Source of the DNA: Edaphobacter aggregans
Lineage (GTDB): Bacteria > Acidobacteriota > Terriglobia > Terriglobales > Acidobacteriaceae
NCBI GenBank assembly: GCA_022736715.1
Contig: DZDJ01000003.1
Span: forward strand, 1-44,393
DNA length: 44,393 nt
Reading direction: 5' to 3'
Of this stretch, positions 1 through 11,737 are shown piece by piece. The position numbers and the translations under genes are program-made. A model generated the notes under the pieces. That model worked only from the letters and a program-made list of their open reading frames with translations, did no database searches and was not told the origin of the DNA. Within the stretch, counting starts at the first letter, position 1. Each line of letters opens with the position of its first letter.

Positions 1-58
1 CTATAGCGAGAGGCCAGAGCTCAATGACGACACCTGAGTTTCTCGATTTCAGAATTGT

Positions 59-562
59 TCAGAAACCCATCGAATCGTCTGCCGAGGGGCCGTAGAGCGC
101 AGGCACGGGAACATCGTTGAGGCGGAGGTAAACGCCAAGCTGGGCGCGGTGGTGGATGATGTGGTTGAGGAACATGGTGCGATAGAGAGAGGAGCGAGGG
201 GCATCGGCGATGACTTTGTCTCCCCATAGCATCTTCCAGTTCTTTTGCAGATATTCGTCGGTCGAGGAGGCGAGGTGGCCGCGCGCCTCGGCTGCCAGGG
301 CGTCGAAGTCCGCGAGGAGCTTCTCGCGCGAGTCGAAGACCATATCGGGCCACTTGGTAGTGGCAAGGTCGAGAGAATCCGTGGTGAACATGTTGGTGGC
401 GAAACGCGGCAGGAAGGCGACGTGGACGGCGAGGCGTCCCATAGGCATCGATTTGTCGTGACACTTGAAGTCGGGCTTGTCTGCTGGGATGCGTTCGAGT
501 GTGGTGCGAGTGCCCTTCATCTCGTGATCGAAGTCCTGAAGGAGAATTTCTGCGATGGTCAT
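59..562 (-). CDS. DinB-family four-helix protein
   Basis: The 167-residue product resembles the DinB/DUF1993-like metal-binding four-helix bundle family. Known relatives include putative metal-dependent hydrolases, thiol transferases and stress proteins, so the reaction cannot be assigned. The visible signature is a set of histidines at the expected spacing: H47 in the second helix, and H134 and H138 in the NHIIHHRAQL segment, which would bind one divalent metal. There is no signal peptide or membrane segment, so it is probably cytoplasmic. The ATG at 562 is preceded by AAGGAA at good spacing. It is divergent from the MocR-type regulator that starts at 691, with a 128-bp shared promoter region, so control by that regulator is plausible but is inference. 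Confidence 0.8.
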   Translation of the reverse strand: MTIAEILLQDFDHEMKGTRTTLERIPADKPDFKCHDKSMPMGRLAVHVAFLPRFATNMFTTDSLDLATTKWPDMVFDSREKLLADFDALAAEARGHLASSTDEYLQKNWKMLWGDKVIADAPRSSLYRTMFLNHIIHHRAQLGVYLRLNDVPVPALYGPSADDSMGF

Positions 563-690
563 TTGAGTTCCTTTCGTGGATGGCGGATGCGAAAAGCAGA
601 AGCAGACTCCTCCACATCCCTACTGATGGTATGACCGCAGTGGTACATTGAATAGAGCCATTTTTCGCAAAAACTATTGGACCATTTGAG
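563..690. promoter_or_regulatory. Divergent promoter region with TGGTA direct repeats
   Basis: This spacer separates the DinB-like gene from the MocR-type regulator. It holds TGGTAT at 627-632 and TGGTAC at 641-646, a direct repeat with a 14-bp period. The complement of the first copy is ATACCA, the half-site bound as direct repeats by GabR, a characterised MocR-family member. A further TTGGACCA lies at 677-684. The repeats are seen; their use as an operator by the adjacent regulator is inference from the family. Confidence 0.35.
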
Positions 691-2145
691 ATGCCCAAAG
701 CCGTCAGCTCCTTCGAGCTCACTCTCAAAAGCCGGTCGCGCCATCAGACGCTGACCAATTGGTTATATGGCGAACTGCGCTCTGCCATTCTGGAAGGTCG
801 GCTCGCGCCGGGCGCCAGACTGCCATCCTCCAGAGATTTTGCCAGCCAGTATGCACTTTCCCGGGGCACAGTCGTCAGCGTTCTGGAGCGCCTACAAGCG
901 GAGGGGTATATCACCTCCCGTGTTGGATTCGGTACATGGGTCAATCGCGTGGAGACGCCTCGCCCGGCCCGCCAGGCACCCGCGACACCGGCGTATATTC
1001 GCCGCGTCCTTGCGACATATAAACGGCCGCAACCCTGGGTCGACCTGGCGTTTGTCGAAGGCATCCGCCCCTTTCGAATCGGGGTTCCAGCCATCAACGA
1101 ATTCCCGTCCGAGGTCTGGGGACGTATTGCCGCAGACCGGGCACGGAATTTCAGGGCATGGTTGAAGAAGGATTCTGATCGGCGCGGGTATCGGCCATTG
1201 CGCGATGCAATCGCCGAGTATTTGCGCACGTCCCGTGGGGTACGGTGTACTGCTGAACAGATCGTCCTCGTTTCCGGAATACAACAGGCGCTCGACCTTT
1301 TGGCGCGGCTGCTCTTGAAAAAGAACGATCCGATATGGATGGAGGACCCTGGATATTTCGGAGCGAGGATTGCGTTCGACAATGCCGGAGCCCGGATGAT
1401 TGCCGTACCAGTGGATGAGGAGGGCCTGTCTGTTTCCGCTGGAATGAAGATCTGCCCGGATGCGAAGGGCGCGTACGTAACGCCGGCCCACCAATTCCCA
1501 CTTGGGGCAACGATGTCGCTGGAGCGGCGGATGGCCCTTCTTAACTGGGCCTCACGCACCGGCGCTTTTGTTATCGAAGATGACTATGACAGCGAATACA
1601 GGTTTGAGGGGCCGCCTGTACCGGCCCTGCAAAGCCTCGACAATCACGCAAACGTTATCTTCATCGGATCGTTCAGCAAGACGCTATTTCCAGCCTTGCG
1701 CGTGGGCTATGTGGTCTTGCCTGCGCAGCTAATCGATTCCTTCCTGAGTTTCCGCTACCGAACTGATTTCCGGAACGCATCCTTTGACCATGCAGTGCTC
1801 TGCGACTTCATCGTCGATGGGCATTTGGCGCGTCATCTGCGGAAAATGCGGAATCTGTATGCGGAGCGCCTCACAATACTCATGGAAGGAGCCGAGCAAC
1901 ATCTGGGTGGGTTGCTTGCGATCTCTAACGTCAGGGCAGGTCTCTACACGATCGGGCACCTCAAGAGCGGAATGCCTTCACGACAAGCGGAAAAGCTGGC
2001 GGCGGCCCAGGGTGTTGAGGTTCTTGCCGTCGATCGATGCACGCTGAAACGTCCTGATCCGAATGCGCTGGTCCTCGGCTTTGGCGGATTCGACGAGTTA
2101 GCGATACGGCAAGGACTTCTTCGACTCGCAAAGGCATTGACCTAG
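691..2145 (+). CDS. MocR/PdxR-type regulator (GntR HTH fused to aminotransferase fold)
   Basis: The 484-residue protein has an N-terminal GntR-type winged helix, roughly residues 18-85, including PSSRDFASQYALSRGTVVSV. After a linker comes a complete fold-type I aminotransferase domain, about residues 115-480. The PLP lysine is visible as K330 in GSFSKTLFPALRVGYV, and DDYDSEYRF upstream is a typical cofactor-binding segment. Known members bind DNA and use PLP or its adducts as effectors for genes of vitamin B6, GABA or amino-acid metabolism. The target here is unknown. The divergent DinB-like gene and the TGGTA repeats between them are the best candidates. The ATG at 691 lacks a strong ribosome-binding site. 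The length is normal for the family. Confidence 0.9.
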   Translation: MPKAVSSFELTLKSRSRHQTLTNWLYGELRSAILEGRLAPGARLPSSRDFASQYALSRGTVVSVLERLQAEGYITSRVGFGTWVNRVETPRPARQAPATPAYIRRVLATYKRPQPWVDLAFVEGIRPFRIGVPAINEFPSEVWGRIAADRARNFRAWLKKDSDRRGYRPLRDAIAEYLRTSRGVRCTAEQIVLVSGIQQALDLLARLLLKKNDPIWMEDPGYFGARIAFDNAGARMIAVPVDEEGLSVSAGMKICPDAKGAYVTPAHQFPLGATMSLERRMALLNWASRTGAFVIEDDYDSEYRFEGPPVPALQSLDNHANVIFIGSFSKTLFPALRVGYVVLPAQLIDSFLSFRYRTDFRNASFDHAVLCDFIVDGHLARHLRKMRNLYAERLTILMEGAEQHLGGLLAISNVRAGLYTIGHLKSGMPSRQAEKLAAAQGVEVLAVDRCTLKRPDPNALVLGFGGFDELAIRQGLLRLAKALT

Positions 2146-2173
2146 GCAGACCCCAGGCCATGCGACCAGCTCT

Positions 2174-2209
2174 CTCAACGAATGCCAAATTGCCAATGCG
2201 TTCGTTGAG
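2174..2209. repeat. Inverted repeat after the MocR gene
   Basis: CTCAACGAA at 2174-2182 is a perfect inverted repeat of TTCGTTGAG at 2201-2209, with an 18-base loop, starting 29 bp after the mocR stop. No T-run follows, so it is not a classical intrinsic terminator. It could be a terminator variant, an mRNA-stabilising stem or a binding site upstream of the CDF exporter gene. Confidence 0.4.
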
Positions 2210-2399
2210 TGCAGATTGATAACGATATGTCGCCTTCTCAAAAAAGCCATCCACCCCAAAACGCGCCGCAGCTCCTGCGGCAGCAAGGATTCGCCGGTAT
2301 TGCCATGGATTTTTGGACATTCGCTGGCAGTTTCAGGCGAAGTGCGGGCAGCGGAGATGCCTGTTTGAAGTCCTCCCGCGACCCCGATAGACTTGAGGC

Positions 2400-3350
2400 A
2401 TGCATGTCCACGGCAGCGCTAACGGCAAAATGCAACGCGTTCTGAAGCTTTCTCTGCTGGCGACGTTTGCCTATGTGCTGCTGACGTTTTTTGCCGGGTT
2501 GCGTGCCCACAGCCTGGCGCTGATCTCCGAAGCCGGGCACAATGTATCGGACCTGGTGGCGCTGGCGCTCTCCTTTGTTGGCGTGTATCTGCACACGCGC
2601 CCGGCCACGGAGGAAAAAACCTTTGGCTACCAGCGCGCCGGTGTGCTGGCGGCATTTGTAAATGCGCTGACGCTGGTGGTGCTCTCCATCTGGATTGCGG
2701 TGGAGGCGGTTGACCGCTTTCTGCATCCGGTGCTGGTGCATCCTACGGTGATGATGGCGGTGGCGGCAGTGGGCGTGCTGATGAACGGCGTGATTGCCGC
2801 GCTGCTGTGGAAGTCCAGCGGGGACGTAAACATCCGCAGCGTTTACCTGCACATGCTGGGCGACACGCTCTCCACGGCGGCCGTGATTGCTGGCGGCGCG
2901 GGCATTCTGTTGACCGGGCTGAACTGGATCGATCCGCTGCTCTCCATCCTGATTGCGGCCATGATTCTGTGGAGTTCCATCGGCATTGTGCGCGAGACGC
3001 TGAATATTCTGCTGGAAGGCACGCCGCAGGGGCTTTCGCTCAGCAAAATCCGCACGGCCATGCAGGGCGTGGAGGGGGTGCAGGATGTGCATGACCTGCA
3101 CGTCTGGAGCCTGGGCTCGCAGTCGCACGCGCTGGCCAGCCATGTGCTGATTGCCGACGTACCGCTCTCGGCCAGTGCGGAGATATTGGACCGCCTCAAC
3201 TGCATGTTGAGTGACCGCTTCCACATCTCCCACACTACGATTCAGTTTGAGATGACCGGCTGCGAAACCACGCATGGATGCAGCGCCCCACCCAGTCCGG
3301 AGCTGGTGTCTGCGCATGGACACCATCACCATCATGGCCACGCGCATTGA
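2400..3350 (+). CDS. Cation diffusion facilitator (zinc-type CDF exporter)
   Basis: The 316-residue inner-membrane protein has about six hydrophobic helices followed by a cytoplasmic domain, the layout of CzcD/ZitB/ZnT proteins. These export divalent metals in exchange for protons. The transport-site signatures are both HxxxD: H47/D51 in SEAGHNVSDLVAL (TM2) and H151/D155 in HMLGDTLSTA (TM5). That pattern in the family favours zinc over manganese or iron. The C-terminus carries a histidine-rich tail, HGHHHHHGHAH, likely a metal-buffering segment; in many relatives such a stretch is in the cytoplasmic loop or N-terminus instead. The ATG at 2400 has GAGG just upstream. The gene stands alone between mocR and the convergent aldo/keto reductase. 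No metal-sensor gene is adjacent. Confidence 0.92.
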   Translation: MHVHGSANGKMQRVLKLSLLATFAYVLLTFFAGLRAHSLALISEAGHNVSDLVALALSFVGVYLHTRPATEEKTFGYQRAGVLAAFVNALTLVVLSIWIAVEAVDRFLHPVLVHPTVMMAVAAVGVLMNGVIAALLWKSSGDVNIRSVYLHMLGDTLSTAAVIAGGAGILLTGLNWIDPLLSILIAAMILWSSIGIVRETLNILLEGTPQGLSLSKIRTAMQGVEGVQDVHDLHVWSLGSQSHALASHVLIADVPLSASAEILDRLNCMLSDRFHISHTTIQFEMTGCETTHGCSAPPSPELVSAHGHHHHHGHAH

Positions 3351-3354
3351 AATG

Positions 3355-3385
3355 AAAAAGGCGAAGCTCTGTGTCGAACTTCGCC
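3355..3385 (-). terminator. Intrinsic terminator of the aldo/keto reductase gene
   Basis: GGCGAAG at 3360-3366 pairs with CTTCGCC at 3379-3385. On the minus strand the stem is followed by a U-run (AAAAA on the plus strand at 3355-3359). It lies in the 53-bp convergent spacer and best fits termination of the minus-strand reductase gene. Confidence 0.75.
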
Positions 3386-3403
3386 TCTCCAGTTGCACAA
3401 AAT

Positions 3404-4444
3404 TTACTTCAGATACGTTGGCACCGGCAGCGGATTGCGCTCCGTAAACTGACGCTGATGCCAGTACGGATAGATGGGCGCAACCTCGCTGGCCTTGTCG
3501 AGCCGGGCCACCTGTTCTGCAGTCAGGTTCCAGCCAGCCGCGGCCAGATTCTGCCGCAACTGCTCCTCGTTGCGCGCGCCAATGATGACGCTGGAAACCG
3601 TGGGCCGCTGCAGAAGCCAGTTCAACGCCACCTGCGGCACGGTCTTGCCGGTTTCATTGGCCACCTCGTCCAGCGCGTCCACCACGTTGTATAGATAGTC
3701 GTCAGTGACCTGCGGACCCATGTCGCCGGTTTTGTGCAGGCGGCTTACTTCCGGCAGCGGTTGCCCGCGGCGAATCTTGCCGGTCAGGCGGCCCCAGCCC
3801 AGCGGACTCCACACCAGCGCGCCCACCTTCTGGTCCACACCGAGCGGCATCAGCTCCCACTCATAGTCGCGGCCAATCAGCGAGTAGTACACCTGGTGCG
3901 CGGCATAGCGCGCCCAGCCGTATTTCTCTGCCACGCTGAGCGACTTCATCAGGTGCCAGCCAGAGAAGTTGGAGCAGGCCAGGTAACGCACCTTACCGCT
4001 GCGCACCAGCGTGTTCAGCGTGTCCAGCACCTCCTCGACCGGGGTCAGCGCGTCGAAGCCGTGCAGATGGTAGACGTCGATGTAGTCCGTACCCAGGCGG
4101 CGCAGGCTGGCTTCCACCGCCTGCAGAATGTGGTAACGCGACGAGCCGAGATCGTTGGGCCCATCGCCCATGCGGAAGGTGGTCTTGGTAGAGATAAGCA
4201 CCTTGTCGCGCCGGCCGGCAATAGCCTTGCCGAGAATCTGCTCGGAGAGCCCATTCGAATAAACGTCTGCCGTATCAAAGAAGTTGACGCCCGCTTCCAG
4301 GCAGACGTCGACCAGCCGCGTTGCTTCGGCCACGTCGCTGCTGCCCCAGGCTTGGAAGAATTCATTGCCGCCGCCAAAAGTGCCCGTGCCATAGCAAAGC
4401 ACAGGGACCTTCAGCCCCGATGAGCCAAGAAGTCGAAATTCCAT
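3404..4444 (-). CDS. Aldo/keto reductase
   Basis: The 346-residue cytosolic protein is a TIM-barrel NADPH-dependent aldo/keto reductase. The catalytic tetrad is visible as D57 and Y62 (FFDTADVYSNG), K87 (ISTK) and H128 (DVYHLHGFD). The C-terminal cofactor-binding region SSVIIGARNEEQLRQNL is also typical. It resembles the YajO/general-stress AKR branch that takes sugars and other carbonyls, but the substrate cannot be read from sequence. The start ATG at 4444 opens MEFRLLGSSGLKVP, the classical beginning of this family, so the start is secure. It is divergent from prfA and convergent with the CDF gene, so it is probably transcribed alone and ends at the hairpin at 3355-3385. Confidence 0.93.
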   Translation of the reverse strand: MEFRLLGSSGLKVPVLCYGTGTFGGGNEFFQAWGSSDVAEATRLVDVCLEAGVNFFDTADVYSNGLSEQILGKAIAGRRDKVLISTKTTFRMGDGPNDLGSSRYHILQAVEASLRRLGTDYIDVYHLHGFDALTPVEEVLDTLNTLVRSGKVRYLACSNFSGWHLMKSLSVAEKYGWARYAAHQVYYSLIGRDYEWELMPLGVDQKVGALVWSPLGWGRLTGKIRRGQPLPEVSRLHKTGDMGPQVTDDYLYNVVDALDEVANETGKTVPQVALNWLLQRPTVSSVIIGARNEEQLRQNLAAAGWNLTAEQVARLDKASEVAPIYPYWHQRQFTERNPLPVPTYLK

Positions 4445-4759
4445 AGTGCCCTTTCGATGAAATTATCTCCCCAAAGGATGCAGGCCGTTGCAGAAATCGT
4501 CCCTGCGGCAGCTATGCGCCGCGCTCAGGAAACCGGCTTTTGGGAGTACCATAGAAACAGGATGCAAACGAAATTGTCCATTTCGGCCCGCTGGGAATCT
4601 GGCGCTTCGCTGCCATTTTCCGGCGAAGCGCGCCGCCTGAGCGCGTGGCCGCACGTGCTTGCCTAGCGGCCATAGCACCGCGACCTTCCGCCCGCTGGAA
4701 TCCTCCAGAATTCAAAGAGTTGCATTGACCGCTGCCGAGTCGCAGCAAGGATATTTGCC
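4445..4759. other. Divergent spacer between aldo/keto reductase and prfA
   Basis: This 315-bp spacer must hold the promoters of the reductase (left) and prfA (right). I see no convincing gene, RNA or palindrome in it. An AAGGA at about 4748-4752 is the likely ribosome-binding site of prfA. Confidence 0.5.
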
Positions 4760-5836
4760 ATGTTCGACCGTTTGGAACAGATGGAAGCACGTTATGAAGA
4801 GCTGGGCGCGCAGCTTGCCGAGCCGGAGATCATCAGCGACCAGCAGCGCTACCAGAAGACCGCCAAGCAGCACCGCGGCCTGGAGCCGGTGGTGGAGAAG
4901 TTCCGTGAATACAAGCAGATCAGCCAGGGCATAGCCGAGGCCCGCGCCATGCTGGCGGAAAGTGATGCCGACCTGCGCGCCATGGCGCAGGAAGAACTGT
5001 GGCAACTGGAAGAAAGATTGCCCGCTGTAGAAGACGCGCTGAAGATTCTGCTGCTGCCCAAGGACCCGAACGACGAGAAGAACGTCGTGCTGGAAATCCG
5101 CGCCGGCACGGGCGGCGACGAGGCCTCACTCTTCGTCGCGGAAGTCTTCCGCATGTACACGCGCTTTGCCGAGCAGCACCGCTGGAAGGTGGAAGTGCTC
5201 TCCTCGTCGGAATCTGGCGTGGGCGGCCTGAAGGAAATTATTGCCATTATTGAAGGTGAACGCGTCTACTCGCAGATGAAGTATGAGAGCGGCGTGCACC
5301 GTGTGCAGCGCGTTCCGGCAACGGAAACGCAGGGCCGCGTGCACACCTCGGCCATTACGGTGGCAGTGCTGCCAGAGGCGGAGGACGTAGACGTGAAGAT
5401 TGAAGCCAAGGACCTGCGCATTGACACCTTCTGCTCCTCCGGTCCGGGTGGACAATCGGTGAACACCACCTACTCTGCCGTGCGCATTACGCATCTTCCC
5501 ACCAATACCGTGGTGAGCTGCCAGGACGAAAAGTCGCAGATCAAGAACCGCGAAAAAGCCATGCGTGTGCTGCGCTCGCGCCTGTATGAAGTGGAGATGG
5601 AGCGGCAGCACCAGGCGCTGGCGCAGGAGCGCAAGCAGCAGGTGGGGTCGGGCGACCGCAGCGAGAAGATTCGCACCTACAACTTTCCGCAGAACCGCCT
5701 GACCGATCACCGCATCGGGTTGACGATCCACCAGCTCAGCGAAGTGATGGAGGGCAAGCTGCAACCGATCATCGACGCGCTGGTTGCCCACTACACGGCA
5801 GAAAAGCTGAAGGCCGAGGCCACCACGGCCGCCTGA
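4760..5836 (+). CDS. prfA: Peptide chain release factor 1
   Basis: The 358-residue class I release factor recognises UAA and UAG stop codons and triggers hydrolysis of peptidyl-tRNA. Two features identify RF1 rather than RF2. The stop-codon reading motif is PAT at residues 186-188 ([15 protein letters not shown]), where RF2 has SPF. The catalytic GGQ is at 230-232 in [17 protein letters not shown]. The glutamine of GGQ is the known target of PrmC methylation, and prmC follows 62 bp downstream, as in many bacteria. The length matches the family. The ATG at 4760 follows AAGGA at suitable spacing and opens [15 protein letters not shown], the usual RF1 beginning. Confidence 0.98.
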   Translation: MFDRLEQMEARYEELGAQLAEPEIISDQQRYQKTAKQHRGLEPVVEKFREYKQISQGIAEARAMLAESDADLRAMAQEELWQLEERLPAVEDALKILLLPKDPNDEKNVVLEIRAGTGGDEASLFVAEVFRMYTRFAEQHRWKVEVLSSSESGVGGLKEIIAIIEGERVYSQMKYESGVHRVQRVPATETQGRVHTSAITVAVLPEAEDVDVKIEAKDLRIDTFCSSGPGGQSVNTTYSAVRITHLPTNTVVSCQDEKSQIKNREKAMRVLRSRLYEVEMERQHQALAQERKQQVGSGDRSEKIRTYNFPQNRLTDHRIGLTIHQLSEVMEGKLQPIIDALVAHYTAEKLKAEATTAA

Positions 5837-5898
5837 ACCCACCTGGAATCATTTTTCAGGAACTGTTCATTTCCGGAGCCGTTTTACAGGAGCTGCCG

Positions 5899-6765
5899 AT
5901 GACCATCGCGGAAGCATTGCAGCGGGCAACCTCCCGGCTGGCAGCAATGCCGTTGCTGCGTGAAAGCGCAGCGCGCGATGCGGAACTGCTGCTGATGCAC
6001 GCCCTGCAGATTGGCCGGGCAACGCTGATCGCCCATCCGGAGCGCAGGCTGACAGCAGCACAGCAAGCCACGTATGCCACCATGCTGGAGCAGCGGCTGG
6101 CGGCAACGCCCATCCAGTACATTACTGGCGAGCAGGAGTTCTGGGGGCTGCGTTTTCGCGTGACGCCCGCGGTTCTGATTCCGCGGCCGGAGACCGAACA
6201 TCTGGTGGAGGCGCTGCTGGCGCTGCTTCCTGCTGAGAAGGCCGTCCGCATTGCGGATGTAGGCACTGGCTCCGGCGCAATCGCCGTGGCGCTGGCGCAT
6301 TCGCTGCCGCTGGCGCAGGTGACGGCGCTGGACGTTTCTGCGGACGCGCTCCAAATTGCGCAGGAAAATGCCGCAGCGCATAATGTCGCTGCGCGGATGA
6401 AATTTCTGGAGTCGGATCTGCTGTCTGCCGTTGCTGGCAGGCAGTTGGATGCGGTGGTCTCCAACCCGCCATACATTGCCTGGGAAGAGAAAGCCACGCT
6501 GCATCCGCAGGTGCGCGAGCATGAGCCGTCGCTGGCGCTATTTGCGGAAAACGGTGGCTACGCCATTTACGAACGGCTGATTCCGCAGGCATGGAATGCG
6601 CTCGCCGCTGGAGGCTGGTTGCTGATGGAAATTGGCCAGGGCCAGCAGGAGCGCATCGCCGCCCTGTTGCAGAACTGGGATGCCGTGGAGTTTATCGCTG
6701 ATCTGCAGGGCATTGCTCGCGTAGCCGTTGCCCGCAAACCCTGGCGCTACTTCTTTTCTTCGTGA
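5899..6765 (+). CDS. prmC: Release factor glutamine methyltransferase
   Basis: The 288-residue SAM-dependent methyltransferase modifies the GGQ glutamine of RF1/RF2, increasing termination efficiency. An N-terminal helical domain (about 1-80) binds the release factor. The Rossmann domain follows, with SAM motif I as [15 protein letters not shown]. The substrate-glutamine motif NPPY is at 189-192. It is the second gene of a prfA-prmC unit, with AGGAG ahead of the ATG at 5899. Its last 19 bases (6747-6765) overlap the 3' end of the convergent FAD oxidoreductase gene, so neither gene can have its own terminator in the spacer. Confidence 0.97.
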   Translation: MTIAEALQRATSRLAAMPLLRESAARDAELLLMHALQIGRATLIAHPERRLTAAQQATYATMLEQRLAATPIQYITGEQEFWGLRFRVTPAVLIPRPETEHLVEALLALLPAEKAVRIADVGTGSGAIAVALAHSLPLAQVTALDVSADALQIAQENAAAHNVAARMKFLESDLLSAVAGRQLDAVVSNPPYIAWEEKATLHPQVREHEPSLALFAENGGYAIYERLIPQAWNALAAGGWLLMEIGQGQQERIAALLQNWDAVEFIADLQGIARVAVARKPWRYFFSS

Positions 6766-8318
6766 TATTCCTGCTCGGTATTGATCTCCCACAGGATGGC
6801 CTTGTCCAGATTGCCCGCGATGATGTTGTCCACCGCAGTCATGGCCGTCAGCATGGAGTGGTCCTGGTTGTTGTATTTGTGCATGCCATTGCGGCCCACC
6901 AGGAAGAGATTCTCAAAGCCGTCGGTAAACCGGCGGATTTCGTCGAAACGGTCGTAGGTGCCAAAGTAGGCGGGATATGTTTTCGGCACGCGCACCACAT
7001 GGCCATCTGTTACGTCCTCCGCGTTCAGAATGCCAATCTTCTCCACCTCGCTGATGGCGAAGGCGCGCAGCTCGTCATCCGGCATCTTCCACAGCTCGTC
7101 CGTGTCGTAGCAGAAATACTCCAGCCCAATCCAGACCTTGTCCGGGTCCGGGAGCATGTACGGGCTCCAGTTGTTGAAGATCTGCAACCGGCCCAGCAGC
7201 ACATCCGGCTCCTGGATGTAAATCCACGTGTCCTTCAACAGGCCGCCGTCCGGCTCCTTCACGCGGAGCTTATTGGCCAGCAGACCAACGGTGATGAAGT
7301 CGCGGTACTGCAGCCCATTGCTCACTTCACGCACATCGGCGGGCACGTCTGCGTCCATGGCGTTGATCAGTTCGCGGACCGGCATGGTGGAGAAGAAATA
7401 GTCTCCCTGCAACGTCTGCCGCTCGCCCTGCGCATTCACTGCCTCTACGCTCACAATGCGGTTGCCTTCGCAGTGCACCTTGTCCACGCGCCAGCCTATG
7501 CGGATTTCTCCGCCCTTCTGCTGGATGAGGTCCGCCACATGCTCCCACAACTGGCCAGGGCCAAACTTGGGATACATAAACTGCTCGATCAGCGAGGTCT
7601 CGGTTCCCTTCTGCGCAATGCCATCCGGCTTCTTCTGAAATGCCTTCTTCAAAAAGTGCATTACGGCGGTCGTCAGCGACAGGCCCTTGATGCGTTGCGC
7701 GCCCCACTCGGCGCTGATCTCATGGCACGGCATTCCCCACACCTTTTCCGTGTAGGACTTGAAGAACGTGAGATACAACTGGCGTCCGAAGCGATTGATG
7801 AGAAAGTCTTCCAGACTCTTCTCCGGCTTGATCTGCTTCAGGTGCGAGGCAATGTAGCTGAGACCCACCCTCGCTGTTCGCGTCAGGCCCAGCTTGCTCA
7901 GCGTGTCCACTGTAAGCGTGATGGGGTAATCGAAAAACCGGCGCAGATAGTAAATGCGGCTCTTGCGCGGACGGATCAGCATCACCAGATCCTCCGTCGC
8001 TGGATCTGGCGCCGTGGTCGTAGTCTCTGTGGGCAGCGTGCGGCTCTTATTCTGGTAGCTGATGGCCGCACCGGCATTTTGCCCGGCCTGCGGTGGCATC
8101 AGCTCCATCCACCAGTTCATCACACGGTCCGACTTGGAGAAGAAGCGGTGACCGCCAATATCCATGCGGTAACCCTTGTAACGGACCGTCCGCGAGATGC
8201 CGCCGATGCTGTCGCTGGACTCCAGGATGATGGGCCGAACGTCCGAGCGGCGCAGAAATTCGAGACCCGCAGTCAATCCGGCTGGGCCTGCGCCTATGAT
8301 TATTGCTGTTTTTGGCAT
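6747..8318 (-). CDS. FAD/NAD(P)-binding oxidoreductase (amine-oxidase / UDP-galactopyranose-mutase-like)
   Basis: The 523-residue flavoprotein begins with the dinucleotide-binding motif GAGPAG (9-14), followed by an acidic strand end ([15 protein letters not shown]) that would bind the FAD ribose. [10 protein letters not shown] is typical of the UDP-galactopyranose-mutase and protoporphyrinogen-oxidase-like superfamily. Members annotated only as NAD(P)/FAD-dependent oxidoreductases often occur with polysaccharide or glycolipid genes, but none is adjacent here. No signal peptide or transmembrane helix is obvious. The ATG at 8318 opens directly into the Rossmann strand, which supports the start. 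The 3' end overlaps prmC by 19 bp. The substrate is unknown; a sugar-nucleotide or polyprenyl-type substrate is only a guess. Confidence 0.8.
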   Translation of the reverse strand: MPKTAIIIGAGPAGLTAGLEFLRRSDVRPIILESSDSIGGISRTVRYKGYRMDIGGHRFFSKSDRVMNWWMELMPPQAGQNAGAAISYQNKSRTLPTETTTTAPDPATEDLVMLIRPRKSRIYYLRRFFDYPITLTVDTLSKLGLTRTARVGLSYIASHLKQIKPEKSLEDFLINRFGRQLYLTFFKSYTEKVWGMPCHEISAEWGAQRIKGLSLTTAVMHFLKKAFQKKPDGIAQKGTETSLIEQFMYPKFGPGQLWEHVADLIQQKGGEIRIGWRVDKVHCEGNRIVSVEAVNAQGERQTLQGDYFFSTMPVRELINAMDADVPADVREVSNGLQYRDFITVGLLANKLRVKEPDGGLLKDTWIYIQEPDVLLGRLQIFNNWSPYMLPDPDKVWIGLEYFCYDTDELWKMPDDELRAFAISEVEKIGILNAEDVTDGHVVRVPKTYPAYFGTYDRFDEIRRFTDGFENLFLVGRNGMHKYNNQDHSMLTAMTAVDNIIAGNLDKAILWEINTEQEYHEEKK

Positions 8319-8422
8319 TCCTCTTCCCGGAGGGGTGCTTTCGTGCAGTCTTTGCGATCTAATTGATTATAGCGGTTGACCGCCACATTGAGAGATGGAC
8401 GTAAATTTCCCGGAAAAGTTTG

Positions 8423-8452
8423 CAAAAAGCAAGGCCGGGACTGGTCCCGGCC
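8423..8452 (-). terminator. Terminator after clpB
   Basis: GGCCGGGAC at 8433-8441 and GTCCCGGCC at 8444-8452 form a perfect GC-rich stem. On the minus strand it is followed by TTGCTTTTTGC. It lies 21 bp beyond the clpB stop and fits an intrinsic terminator for the hsp20-clpB unit. Confidence 0.75.
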
Positions 8453-8473
8453 CGGTTCCAGCGGCCGATTGTC

Positions 8474-11122
<2,649 letters not shown>

Positions 11123-11175
11123 GTCCTCAACCTCCGCCCTGAAATTTTTCTCCGCACGCCCCCCTGCCTGCGGAA

Positions 11176-11227
11176 CAAAACAGCGAGAGCTGCCCTGATT
11201 CTTCCTCGTCCCGGCAACCTCTCGCTG
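11176..11227 (-). promoter_or_regulatory. Intergenic hairpin between hsp20 and clpB
   Basis: CAGCGAGAG at 11181-11189 is perfectly complementary to CTCTCGCTG at 11219-11227, with a 29-base loop. On the minus strand the stem runs into TTTTGTT. This could be a leaky terminator or processing stem that sets less clpB than hsp20 message. Large loop size makes it a weaker terminator than the others in the window. Confidence 0.5.
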
Positions 11228-11251
11228 TGATACTGCTCACCTGCTGCCTGT

Positions 11252-11737
11252 TTAGGCGGCGGTTTTGCCCTCTGTCTGCTTCGCGCCGTTCACCGTTACC
11301 CTGATCTGCTTCGGCTTGGCTTCCACACGCCGGGCAAGCTCGATTGCCAGAACACCAGCATCATAGCCCGCCTGGATTTTCTCCGTATCCACCGTGTCCG
11401 GCAGCGTAAAGCTGCGGACAAAACTGCCATACCGGCGCTCAATCCGGTGGAAGTTCTCCTCCTTCTCCTCTTTTGAAAACTTGCGCTCACCGCGAATGGT
11501 CAGCGTGTTGTTTTCCACGCGGATGTCCAGGTCTTCCTGCCGGATGCCCGGAACTTCCAGCTTGAGCACCAGCTTCTGCTCGTCCTCATAAATATCGACC
11601 GGAGGCACAAAACTTCCAGTGGTCAACGCTTCCTGCCCTGGCTCGGCTCCAGCGCGGGAAAAGTCCTGGAAGATGGAATTCAGACGGTTTTGCAGAACGG
11701 AAAAATCTTGCAACGGGATCCAACGTGTGATGGTCAT
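11252..11737 (-). CDS. Small heat-shock protein (Hsp20/alpha-crystallin)
   Basis: The 161-residue ATP-independent holdase has an alpha-crystallin domain at about residues 45-140. Visible marks are VPPVDIYEDEQKLVLKLEVPG at its start, the ENNTLTIRGER strand, the FVRSFTLPDTVD segment, and the GVLAIELARR strand, close to the usual G-V-L L-x-x-P-K region. The N-terminal arm is short and aromatic, as in the family. It would bind unfolding proteins and hand them to ClpB/DnaK; clpB is the next gene downstream. The ATG at 11737 is preceded by a strong GGAGGAAAG. The upstream region is AT-rich with repeated TGAGT words, described separately. Confidence 0.95.
   Translation of the reverse strand: MTITRWIPLQDFSVLQNRLNSIFQDFSRAGAEPGQEALTTGSFVPPVDIYEDEQKLVLKLEVPGIRQEDLDIRVENNTLTIRGERKFSKEEKEENFHRIERRYGSFVRSFTLPDTVDTEKIQAGYDAGVLAIELARRVEAKPKQIRVTVNGAKQTEGKTAA

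Noticed and set aside
4457-4678. Small frames in the spacer before prfA
   Set aside because: Overlapping frames on both strands without similarity or ribosome-binding sites; typical of non-coding high-G+C DNA.
8368-8377. TATAGCGGTT, identical to the end of the 113-bp miniature element
   Set aside because: Only ten bases match and nothing of the rest of the element follows, so chance is the simpler explanation.
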